From contig SVTK01000009.1 in assembly GCA_015063805.1 (NCBI GenBank), forward strand, positions 41,428 to 105,427: 64,000 nt of DNA, given 5' to 3'. The notes under the pieces were generated by a model that searched no databases, was not told where the DNA came from, and saw only the letters and a program-made list of their open reading frames with translations. Numbering within the stretch: the first letter of the stretch is position 1; the number at the start of each line of letters is the position of its first letter. Shown in pieces: positions 57,799-64,000 of this stretch. The translations under genes were made by a program, and so were the position numbers. This DNA is from Oscillospiraceae bacterium. Lineage in GTDB: Bacteria > Bacillota > Clostridia > Oscillospirales > CAG-272.

Positions 57799-59790
57799 TT
57801 ATTTCTTTGCCGCAGCCTCTGCGGTCACCTTTTTGTGAGAATGAACGATCATGGCCGCCACCCAGGACGCCATGGCCAGGACAGCCGCCAGGCCCGCCAG
57901 CGCGGGGCCGATGGCAAGGGTCTCACCCGCGATCAGGGTACCGAAGGTGTAAACGGTGTACGCCACGGTGTAGCCCACCGCCAGCTGGAGGCCGATGCCG
58001 GCCCACAGCCACTTGCCGCTCTTCATCTCTGCGTTCATGGCGCCGATGGCGGCAAAGCAGGGGGGCGAGTAGAGATTGAACATCAGATAAGCAAGGGCTG
58101 CCGCCTTCGTGATGCCGAAAGCCAGCATGACCTCGTTTTCCGCGCCCTCCAGGATGGCCAGCTCGTCAAGATTGAAGAAGTTGGCGATGGAGAAGCAGAC
58201 GGCCAGGGTACCCACCACGTTTTCCTTGGCGATGAAGCCGGTGATGGCGGCCGCTGCCAGCTGCCAGGAGAGAACGCCCACCACAGGCGCCAGCAGATAG
58301 GCAAAGGGACGCGCAACAGAGGCGAGAATAGAGGCATCCGCGGTTTCTGCCACGGCAAAGCTCCAGGTGAAGCTCTGCATCAGCTGAACCACCATGTTAC
58401 AGAGCAGAATGATGGTGGCCGCCTTAACGATGTACTCCCAGCCCCGGCTGCACATGGATTTGAAAGCACCCCACAGCGAGGGAAAACGGTATTCGGGCAG
58501 TTCAATGATGAAGTAGGACTTCCGCGCACGGTAACCGGTGATGGCATTCACCAGCAGAGCACCGAGGAAGATGAGCAGAATGCCCAACAGATACATCAGG
58601 GCACTCACCCAGCCCGCATTGCCGAAAAATGCACCGGCGATGAGGGAAATTACGGGAATCTTGGCACCGCAGGGCATGAAGGGTGCCAGCATTGCGGTGG
58701 CGCGGCGTTCCCGCTCACCACGGATGGTGCGGGAAGCCATAATACCCGGTACTGCACAGCCCATCGTCATCACAAAGGGGATCACCGACTTGCCCGACAG
58801 GCCCACCCGCTTGAAGATGGGGTCAAGCACCACAGCCACCCGGGCCATGTAGCCGCAGTCCTCCAAGAGCGCGATGAGGAAGTACATCACCATGACCAGG
58901 GGCAGGAATCCCACAACTGCCACCACGCCGCCGATGATGCCGTCCACCAGGATGGCAGTCAGCAGAGGAGAGGCGTCGGCAAGCAGCTCACCCACCCAGC
59001 CCTGGAAGATCTCCAGCCAGCCCACCAGCAGGTCGGCCAGAGGTGTGCCCACCCAAACCTGGGAGATCTGGAAGACCAGGAACATCACCACGGCAAAAAT
59101 CGGAATGCCCAGCCACTTGTTGGTGAGCACCGCGTCGATCTTGTCACCGATATTGAAATCCTTGGTGCGGACCCGGCGGGTCTCCACCGCCTCCACCAAG
59201 CCGTTGACAAATGCGAAGCGGCGGCGGTCCTCAGCCTCCACGGCGGCCCGATCTTCAAGATCAATCTCAGCCTGGCGATAGGGTACGGACTGGCATTTAC
59301 CCACCGCTGCCACCGCAGCGGACACCACTTCCTTCATTCCCCGGGAAGCGGTGGCGGCAGTGTTCACCACCGGACAGCCCAGCTTGACCGCCAGGGCCTT
59401 GGCATCGATCTTGTTGCCCTTCTTATCGTTGAGGTCGTGCTTGTTCAGGGCCACCACCACGGGAATCCCCAACTCCAGCAGCTGGGTCGTAAAGAACAGG
59501 CTGCGGGAGAGGTTGGTGGCATCCACGATGTTGATGATCACATCGGGATTTTCGTTTTTCACATAGGACGAGGTCACCGATTCCTCGGTGGTAAAGGGGG
59601 ACATGGAGTAGGCACCCGGCAGGTCCACCGCGATCAGCTCCTTGCCGCCGCTGTAGGCCTTTTTGATGGGGTGCTCCTTTTTATCCACAGTAACCCCCGC
59701 CCAGTTGCCCACCTTCTCGTTGGAACCGGTGAGAGCATTATACATGGTTGTCTTTCCGGAATTGGGATTACCTGCCAGGGCAATGCGCAT
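57799..59790 (-). CDS. feoB: Ferrous iron transporter FeoB
   Basis: The N-terminal G domain has G1 GNPNSGKTT (residues 7-15), GNWAGVTV, G3 DLPGAYS and G4 NKHD. The membrane part follows with two Gate motifs of FeoB (ALLEDCGYMARVA and a second, GLSGKSVIPFVMTMGCAVPG) and about eleven helices. The length of 663 residues is at the short end of normal because the linker to the membrane domain is compact. It follows feoA after about 100 bases that hold a palindrome like those of the main promoter. It imports Fe2+ under anaerobic conditions. Confidence 0.96.
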   Translation of the reverse strand: MRIALAGNPNSGKTTMYNALTGSNEKVGNWAGVTVDKKEHPIKKAYSGGKELIAVDLPGAYSMSPFTTEESVTSSYVKNENPDVIINIVDATNLSRSLFFTTQLLELGIPVVVALNKHDLNDKKGNKIDAKALAVKLGCPVVNTAATASRGMKEVVSAAVAAVGKCQSVPYRQAEIDLEDRAAVEAEDRRRFAFVNGLVEAVETRRVRTKDFNIGDKIDAVLTNKWLGIPIFAVVMFLVFQISQVWVGTPLADLLVGWLEIFQGWVGELLADASPLLTAILVDGIIGGVVAVVGFLPLVMVMYFLIALLEDCGYMARVAVVLDPIFKRVGLSGKSVIPFVMTMGCAVPGIMASRTIRGERERRATAMLAPFMPCGAKIPVISLIAGAFFGNAGWVSALMYLLGILLIFLGALLVNAITGYRARKSYFIIELPEYRFPSLWGAFKSMCSRGWEYIVKAATIILLCNMVVQLMQSFTWSFAVAETADASILASVARPFAYLLAPVVGVLSWQLAAAAITGFIAKENVVGTLAVCFSIANFFNLDELAILEGAENEVMLAFGITKAAALAYLMFNLYSPPCFAAIGAMNAEMKSGKWLWAGIGLQLAVGYTVAYTVYTFGTLIAGETLAIGPALAGLAAVLAMASWVAAMIVHSHKKVTAEAAAKK

Positions 59791-59831
59791 CGTATTTCCT
59801 CCAGATCAAAGTGTTGTCTTTCTGTCCGAAA

Positions 59832-59847
59832 GTTAGTTTATGCTAAC
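59832..59847. promoter_or_regulatory. Iron-box-like palindrome between feoA and feoB
   Basis: GTTAG-TTTATG-CTAAC has five-base arms and the same end motifs as the two palindromes before feoA. A regulator bound here could set feoB separately from feoA. Confidence 0.6.
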
Positions 59848-59894
59848 TACAGGCTGCAAAATAATTCCCGCCAAAGACTCGGGAAAAAGTCCGG

Positions 59895-60107
59895 TTAAAC
59901 CAGGATGGCCTCAGCCAGCTGATTGTCAATGCTGTAGCGACCGTCCTTGATGGACACCGTGCATCCGCCCCTCCGTCGGGAAATGACGGTAATCCTCTCC
60001 CCGCTGTAACAGCCGAGGGAGAAAAGAAAGGCATTCAGTTCCTCATCGTCGGTACGGATCTCCCGGATCACATACTCCCGTCCTTCCACAGCTTCCTTCA
60101 AATTCAT
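59895..60107 (-). CDS. feoA: Ferrous iron transport protein FeoA
   Basis: A small SH3-like protein (70 residues) that acts with FeoB. It has YVIREIRTDDEELNAFLFSLG, the GERITVISRRRGG turn and a final strand (YSIDNQLAEAILV). The ATG at 60107 is used; a GTG nine bases upstream is the alternative, and neither has a strong ribosome binding site. It is the first gene of the feo operon. Confidence 0.9.
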   Translation of the reverse strand: MNLKEAVEGREYVIREIRTDDEELNAFLFSLGCYSGERITVISRRRGGCTVSIKDGRYSIDNQLAEAILV

Positions 60108-60141
60108 CCTGTTCACCGCGATTCTGTTTGTTCGGTATTTT

Positions 60142-60157
60142 GTTAGTCAAGGCTAAC
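60142..60157. promoter_or_regulatory. Iron-box-like palindrome in the feoA leader
   Basis: GTTAG-TCAAGG-CTAAC, the second of three palindromes with the same arms. The TTAG...CTAA pattern resembles sites of DtxR/IdeR-type iron regulators. Confidence 0.65.
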
Positions 60158-60175
60158 CCATTTCCGAAAGAAAAA

Positions 60176-60191
60176 GTTAGCCTTTCCTAAC
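60176..60191. promoter_or_regulatory. Iron-box-like palindrome at the feo start site
   Basis: GTTAG-CCTTTC-CTAAC lies eight bases downstream of the -10 box, over the expected transcription start. On the minus strand the extended form TTAGGAAAGGCTAAC is close to the DtxR/IdeR consensus TTAGGTTAGGCTAAC. Confidence 0.7.
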
Positions 60192-60199
60192 CGCATAAC

Positions 60200-60229
60200 A
60201 GTATAGCATAATCCGGAAGAATTTGTCAA
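60200..60229 (-). promoter_or_regulatory. Promoter of the feo operon
   Basis: On the minus strand TTGACA (60224-60229) and TATACT (60200-60205), preceded by TGC, are 18 bases apart. Two palindromes lie downstream within 60 bases. Confidence 0.78.
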
Positions 60230-60274
60230 GATATTTTGCAAAAATATTTCAAAAAAATGCGTTTTTTTCGGACT

Positions 60275-60742
60275 TCAAGGAAAGGTTACCATTACTTTGC
60301 CTTTCTTGATTGCATAATCAAGGGCAATCTTGGTGCCGCTTTTGCGGGTGGTGGGGACGGCCTGCCCGTTGTAGTAGACGACGCAGTATTGACTGCGATG
60401 GATCATTTCATAGTTGCGCTCCACATAAGCGGCTCTGCCCGCGCCCATGATCCGCTGGGGGAAATCGGTGTCCTCATAGGATTGCAGCAGATACGCCCGA
60501 TAGTCGTCGCGGATGAAGGGAAATTCCGCCCGCACGTAGATCCGTTTGATGTGGGGATATTTTCCCTTGAGTTCTGTCACAAGCGCATGGCACAGGCGAT
60601 CAAAGACCCCCTTGCCGCCGAACAAAAAGGTGTCCACCTGTTCGCGGGTGATCAGCTCCTCGATGGTTTCGGTCAATTTTGCCCTCAGCGCATCGGTTTC
60701 GTTTATGGTTCTATGGCCAATGAAGCAGCAGGTGTTTCCCAT
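60275..60742 (-). CDS. SLOG-superfamily (DUF1273/YpsA-like) protein
   Basis: A 155-residue Rossmann-like protein. NTCCFIGHR at the start and FLFGGKGVFDRLCHALVTELK (a G-G loop after a hydrophobic strand) are hallmarks of SLOG proteins that bind nucleotide-derived ligands. The C-terminal HRSQYCVVYYNGQ, then SGTKIALDYAIKKGK, completes the fold. Functions of YpsA-like proteins are poorly known; some act in stress or cell division. The ATG has GGAG eight bases upstream. It is divergent from an XRE regulator gene with shared palindromic sites. Confidence 0.82.
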   Translation of the reverse strand: MGNTCCFIGHRTINETDALRAKLTETIEELITREQVDTFLFGGKGVFDRLCHALVTELKGKYPHIKRIYVRAEFPFIRDDYRAYLLQSYEDTDFPQRIMGAGRAAYVERNYEMIHRSQYCVVYYNGQAVPTTRKSGTKIALDYAIKKGKVMVTFP

Positions 60743-60746
60743 TTCT

Positions 60747-60761
60747 TTTACTCCAAGTAAA
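60747..60761. promoter_or_regulatory. TTTACT-N3-AGTAAA palindrome (site 1)
   Basis: TTTACT-CCA-AGTAAA directly before the SLOG gene's ATG. The same motif recurs at 60789-60803. It contains the GGAG ribosome binding site on the minus strand, so binding could also block translation. Confidence 0.55.
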
Positions 60762-60774
60762 CGATTTATTATTT

Positions 60775-60803
60775 ATTATATATCATTCTTTACTCAAAGT
60801 AAA
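60775..60803 (-). promoter_or_regulatory. Promoter of the SLOG gene with overlapping palindrome (site 2)
   Basis: On the minus strand TTTACT (60798-60803) and a perfect TATAAT (60775-60780) are 17 bases apart. The -35 box is one arm of the second palindrome TTTACT-CAA-AGTAAA (60789-60803). A TATAAT at 60826-60831 on the plus strand is the likely -10 of the XRE gene. Confidence 0.6.
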
Positions 60804-60876
60804 TATTTACTTACTCAGCAAAAGTTATAATTTACTTCCTTTCCATGTAAACTATTCATGCAGGGGAGGCGAAGTA

Positions 60877-61107
60877 ATGAAAACTGAGTTTGCTGAAAAA
60901 TATATAACCTTAGGGCTGAAAATCGCCTATTACCGCAGGAAAGCCGGCTATACACAAGAACACTTCGCAGAACTTATTGATAGAAGTGTAAATTTTGTAA
61001 GTCAGGTGGAAGGCCCCGGCACCGTGCGCGGCGTTTCCCTTGAAACCCTGTTCAGAATGGCGCAGGTGTTGAACGTATCTCCCGCAAAACTGTTGGAAGA
61101 CGATTGA
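60877..61107 (+). CDS. XRE-family helix-turn-helix regulator
   Basis: A 76-residue single-domain protein: LGLKIAYYRRKAGYTQEHFA, LIDRSVNFVSQVEGPG and SLETLFRMAQVLNVSPAKLL give the five helices of the Cro/C1 fold, with the recognition helix near RSVNFVSQVE. It has a GGGGAGG site. It probably binds the TTTACT-N3-AGTAAA palindromes in the shared upstream region and controls the divergent SLOG gene and itself. Pairs of this kind occur widely in Clostridia genomes. Confidence 0.85.
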   Translation: MKTEFAEKYITLGLKIAYYRRKAGYTQEHFAELIDRSVNFVSQVEGPGTVRGVSLETLFRMAQVLNVSPAKLLEDD

Positions 61108-61120
61108 TCCGCATAAAAAC

Positions 61121-61155
61121 ACCCCCCTCTGCCGAACATCGGCAGAGGGGGTTTT
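61121..61155 (+). terminator. Bidirectional terminator
   Basis: CCCCCTCTGCCG/CGGCAGAGGGGG stem with an AACAT loop and a following TTTT. It lies between the convergent XRE and oxidoreductase genes. Confidence 0.85.
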
Positions 61156-61172
61156 CCTATTCGCGTATAAAA

Positions 61173-62423
61173 TCAGTCGCCCAGCACTTCGTGATACTTT
61201 GCGATCTGCTGTGCGGTGGGCTTGTAGTCGGGATGCGAGCAGCAGGGGAAGTTGGGCTCGCTGCCATCGGTACCGTAGAAGGGAGTCAGGCGGTCATTCT
61301 CGTACTGTTTGCGTGCCTCCTCCTGACGGAAGTCGGGAATCTCGAAGGACTTGCCGTGATCCAGTGCCGAGCGGTGCGCCAGGATAGCCACCGAGGACAT
61401 GGTCACTGCGGAATAGATGTCAAAGGGATGCTCGGGCTGCTTGCCTGCCTGGATGCACTCGATGAACAGGCGTGCGGACAGATAGTCGCCGCCGCCGTGG
61501 CCGCTCTGACGGATGAACTTCTCATCGGGGTCGTTCCAGTTTGCATCGTACAGCGCGCTGGAGCAAGCGCCCTCGGGCTTGGTCCACTCATTGTAGCGGA
61601 GCATGACACGGCCGCCCATGCCGCGGGGATTCTCGATCTGGCCGTTGGTTCCGCAGACACGGTAGAAGTTGTGGTGCGCACCGAACTTGGCGCAGCCGGT
61701 GAAGCGGAAGATGGAGCCGTCATCGTTCTGGGTGAGGATCACCGAAACATCATCTGCCACATAGCTTGCGGTGGGGCAGTCGGGATCCGTGGGGGGCGCA
61801 TAAACCGAGAATGCGCTGAGCTGGCGGGGGGTCGCACCGGTAGCCCACATGATGGGCGCCAGGGAGTGGGTCACATAGTAAGTACGGGGGCAGTAGTTGC
61901 GCCAGTGCTGCTCGAAGTAGTTATAGGTCTTCTTGAAGCTTGCATCGGCAGGGTCGCCGGGATGGTTGTACTCGCCTTCGGCGTAGAGGATACGGCCCAG
62001 GGTACCGCCGTCGCAGATCCGCTTCATTTCGCGGTTGAAGATCATGTTGGGGTAGTTCTCGGCCAGCATATAAATGGAGTTGCTCTTCTCAAAGGCGCGG
62101 ATCAGCTCAACACCCTCAGCCATGGTGCTGTTACTGATGCACTCGGAGTAAACGTGGATACCCTTCTCAAAGCACTTGATGGCATAGGGAGCGTGCTCGT
62201 GGAAGTAATTGGCCAGGATCACCGCATCCATGTCGTGCTCCAGGAATGCGTCGAAATTGTCGTATCCCACAACGCCTTCGCCCAGGCGCTTCAGGCCGTT
62301 CTCTCTGCGGCCCTCGTGGAAGTCGCACAGAGCCACAATCTCACAGCTCTCCATCAGCTTCAGGTTTCTGGCGATCGCCACACCGCGGCCCGCGCCGAAC
62401 ACGCCAATTTTGATCTTTTCCAT
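61173..62423 (-). CDS. Gfo/Idh/MocA-family oxidoreductase
   Basis: A 416-residue NAD(P)-dependent enzyme. The Rossmann start is IKIGVFGAGRGVAIA, the second strand ends in LCDFHEGRR, and HVYSECISNSTMAEGVELI has the cofactor-side segment where the family usually reads EKP; here it is SEC. The C-terminal alpha/beta domain has GEYNHPGDPAD and SGHGGGDYLSARLFIE. Family members oxidise or reduce sugars and inositols. The replacement of the usual EKP lysine suggests a changed mechanism or substrate. It is a single-gene unit with a promoter and a palindrome upstream. Confidence 0.88.
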   Translation of the reverse strand: MEKIKIGVFGAGRGVAIARNLKLMESCEIVALCDFHEGRRENGLKRLGEGVVGYDNFDAFLEHDMDAVILANYFHEHAPYAIKCFEKGIHVYSECISNSTMAEGVELIRAFEKSNSIYMLAENYPNMIFNREMKRICDGGTLGRILYAEGEYNHPGDPADASFKKTYNYFEQHWRNYCPRTYYVTHSLAPIMWATGATPRQLSAFSVYAPPTDPDCPTASYVADDVSVILTQNDDGSIFRFTGCAKFGAHHNFYRVCGTNGQIENPRGMGGRVMLRYNEWTKPEGACSSALYDANWNDPDEKFIRQSGHGGGDYLSARLFIECIQAGKQPEHPFDIYSAVTMSSVAILAHRSALDHGKSFEIPDFRQEEARKQYENDRLTPFYGTDGSEPNFPCCSHPDYKPTAQQIAKYHEVLGD

Positions 62424-62459
62424 TTCAAATCCTCCTTAAAAGCAAAGATTATATTGATA

Positions 62460-62476
62460 TCGGCACGTCGTGCCGA
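62460..62476. promoter_or_regulatory. Perfect palindrome in the leader of the oxidoreductase gene
   Basis: TCGGCACG-T-CGTGCCGA, eight-base arms around one base, lies about 45 bases downstream of the expected start of transcription. It may be an operator for a regulator encoded elsewhere. Confidence 0.5.
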
Positions 62477-62526
62477 AAAGAGAACAGTATCATCAAACGG
62501 CCGAAATGCAAACCGTCTGCAAGGCT

Positions 62527-62555
62527 ATTATACCAACTCCCGGGCAAAAAAGCAA
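62527..62555 (-). promoter_or_regulatory. Promoter of the oxidoreductase gene
   Basis: TTGCTT (62550-62555) and a perfect TATAAT (62527-62532) on the minus strand are 17 bases apart. Confidence 0.7.
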
Positions 62556-62600
62556 CAGGAAAAAACAACATTTTATGGAAATATTCCAGCTAATCTTTGC

Positions 62601-62637
62601 AAAAATACGCCCTTGCTGTCTGCAAGGACGTATTTTT
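62601..62637 (-). terminator. Terminator of the LarA-like gene
   Basis: AAAAATACG-C-CCTTG pairs with CAAGG-A-CGTATTTTT (one mismatch) with a seven-base loop. On the minus strand the hairpin ends in TTTTT. Confidence 0.8.
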
Positions 62638-62676
62638 TATTTTATGCATTTGTTTTTTCGCAAACCTCTGCATTCC

Positions 62677-63945
62677 TCAGAACAAATTGCCGTTTTCGTC
62701 AAAAGGAAGCGAATAGGGCGAGGAGATGATCTCCATGTTCCCGGTAATCTCGGGGATGAGGGCTTCGGAAATCTCCATCTCCCCCAGTGCCAGCGTGTTC
62801 CGGATGCGAATCACCCGGGGTGCATCCTTGTCCAGCTTGTTGCAGGTGCGGATGCACAGGGCAATAGCGTCCCGGTCGGTGGGCATGATGAGAGGAATTT
62901 TGGAGAAGCCCAGGGAGGTGGAGGTAATGGAATTGGGGTAGATCTGCGCCAGATCCAGCTGGCGGAACAGGCGTTCGGTCACCGCATCCGCCGCCCCCAT
63001 GCCGTACCCGTTGCCGTGGGTCTCCTCGGTGAGGGAGAGAATGCATCTCCGCTGTGCCCGGATGCCGCCGGTCATGCCGGGGAGGGCAAACACGCCGGAG
63101 ATGTTGGGATCCATGCCGCAGCCGCTGATATTCTTGCCGATCTCATCTACGATCAGCACATCACATTCTGGGAAACCGATGCCGGGCATAAGGCGGAAGG
63201 CCTCCTGCAAAAGGATCGGCTCCCGCGCCTCAATCTCCTCCGGCATCAGCACATGAAGCTGCGCGGTGCGGTCATGGGCATTCTCCAGGATGCCCAGGCC
63301 AAACAGGATCGGGGCATTGCGCAGGATGGCTCCGCCAAACAGGGGCACCTTACGGTGCATCTGCCCGAAGCCCTCGGCGTGGCAGGTTTCCGCGCCTCTC
63401 TGCTTGCCCAGGCCGATGGCCATCATTTTCATCAGCCCGCTTTCATACTTCCCGCGGAAGGAGGTATGGGGCTTGATGCGATTGATGAGGATAATGCCGT
63501 CCGACTCGGCCGCGTGGCGGTCAATGTAAACCGGCTGACCTTCCTCGGTATGCCCGATCTGCACCGTTTCCATGGAGGAGTGGATGGGGCATCCGATGGT
63601 CTCTTCGGTGATGCCGAGGGAGTGCAGCACAGCCAGCTGTCCCTCCGCGGAAGCGCCGCCGTGGCTGCCCATGGCAGGAATGGCAAAGGGCAAAGCCCCC
63701 TTCTGCCGGCAATAATCGGCAACCGCCCGGGTAATGGCAACGATGTTGTCGATCCCCCGGCTTCCGCAGGTCAGGCAGACCCGCATCCCCGGCTTCAGGG
63801 CAGAGGCCGCACCGGAGTGTGCAAGCAGCTCCGCCACGGTCCCGGGAATTTTTTCGGAGGAGATGTGGTCATCGGGGAAATGCTGGCGTACCCGGACAAA
63901 GCGCGGAATGACAACATCCCTCAGCAGTGATTGAACAATCTGCAT
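62677..63945 (-). CDS. LarA-like (DUF2088) protein
   Basis: A protein of the lactate racemase N-terminal superfamily (422 residues from the ATG at 63945). It has GMRVCLTCGSRGIDNI, AIPAMGSHGGASAEGQ (the SHGG segment lines the LarA active site) and INRIKPHTSFRGKYESGLMKMM, which holds the conserved lysine where LarA carries its nickel-pincer cofactor. No larB, larC or larE gene is in the window, so cofactor supply is unknown. A GTG at 63975 that overlaps the previous stop is an alternative start. The true substrate may be another 2-hydroxy acid. Confidence 0.82.
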   Translation of the reverse strand: MQIVQSLLRDVVIPRFVRVRQHFPDDHISSEKIPGTVAELLAHSGAASALKPGMRVCLTCGSRGIDNIVAITRAVADYCRQKGALPFAIPAMGSHGGASAEGQLAVLHSLGITEETIGCPIHSSMETVQIGHTEEGQPVYIDRHAAESDGIILINRIKPHTSFRGKYESGLMKMMAIGLGKQRGAETCHAEGFGQMHRKVPLFGGAILRNAPILFGLGILENAHDRTAQLHVLMPEEIEAREPILLQEAFRLMPGIGFPECDVLIVDEIGKNISGCGMDPNISGVFALPGMTGGIRAQRRCILSLTEETHGNGYGMGAADAVTERLFRQLDLAQIYPNSITSTSLGFSKIPLIMPTDRDAIALCIRTCNKLDKDAPRVIRIRNTLALGEMEISEALIPEITGNMEIISSPYSLPFDENGNLF

Positions 63946-63971
63946 GGTGTTTTCAGATATTCGGTTCTCTA

Positions 63972-64000
63972 TCACTCGGTGATGGTCTTCATGGTGGGGA
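63972..64000 (-). CDS. 3' end of a gene running in from the right edge
   Basis: The minus-strand frame ends ...TMKTITE and TGA, overlapping the GTG start candidate of the LarA-like gene. Only nine codons are in view, so the product cannot be named. The overlap suggests a shared operon. Confidence 0.35.

Noticed and set aside
56776..59898. A 1040-codon plus-strand frame across feoB and the VTC gene
   Set aside because: Antisense shadow of feoB and its neighbours; it has no domain of its own and runs through known genes and a terminator.

Overview
The window looks like chromosomal DNA of an anaerobic, GC-rich member of the Clostridia, most likely an Oscillospiraceae-like gut bacterium. This rests on several points. 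Ribosome binding sites are strong AGGAGG types and promoters are sigma-A type with almost invariant 17-bp spacers. The window carries type III glutamine synthetase, BlaI/M56, FeoB-associated protein, CotH and VTC/DUF4956 genes, and no respiratory-chain genes. No species is claimed.

Layout. 0-2.2 kb: the 3' end of a 2-oxo acid dehydrogenase E1 gene, then lplA. 2.2-7.4 kb: a tight nucleotide operon, tdk-deoC-dGTPase-like-nrnA-nrnA2-surE. 7.7-15.4 kb: a convergent operon for an Ugp/Msm-type ABC importer, a thermonuclease lipoprotein and an OB-fold lipoprotein. 15.5-18.5 kb: an RDD membrane protein and glnN. 18.6-22.6 kb: a prophage-derived tail-fibre and lysis cassette with its own promoter and palindromic operator, but no head, tail-tube or integration genes. 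22.7-24.5 kb: an SPFH-small membrane protein-YbjQ-ribbon-helix-helix operon. 24.6-26.6 kb: two small unknown genes and an array of eight tRNA genes (Val, Asp, Phe, Gly, Cys, Gly, Asp, Gly in transcription order). 26.8-30.4 kb: a BlaI/M56 sensor pair and a YibE/F protein.

30.4-32.6 kb: glycolytic pgk and tpiA. 32.7-37.6 kb: a gliding-type (Gld-like) ABC operon. 37.8-43.2 kb: a MATE exporter, a D-Ala-D-Ala carboxypeptidase, a DUF6514-like gene and typA. 43.7-49.3 kb: a large ArsR-type regulator, twin HAD phosphatases, a DUF4091 protein, a small leader-like protein and asnA. 49.4-53.7 kb: an FtsX/LolD-type ABC transporter with a CPBP protease, and a TepA-like ClpP protein. 53.7-57.5 kb: a CotH-DUF4956-VTC polyphosphate polymerase operon. 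57.6-60.2 kb: feoA-feoB-FeoB-associated with three matching palindromes. 60.3-61.1 kb: a divergent SLOG/XRE pair. 61.2-64 kb: a Gfo/Idh/MocA oxidoreductase and a LarA-like protein.

The genes that may work together most interestingly are in 2.2-15.4 kb. A surface nuclease, an importer, nanoRNases, a 5'-nucleotidase, thymidine kinase and deoxyribose-phosphate aldolase would make a coherent nucleic-acid scavenging route; this is inference. A dispersed palindromic repeat family sits in three intergenic gaps (7.5, 31.7 and 52.8 kb). No CRISPR array, rRNA, transposase or integrase was seen.
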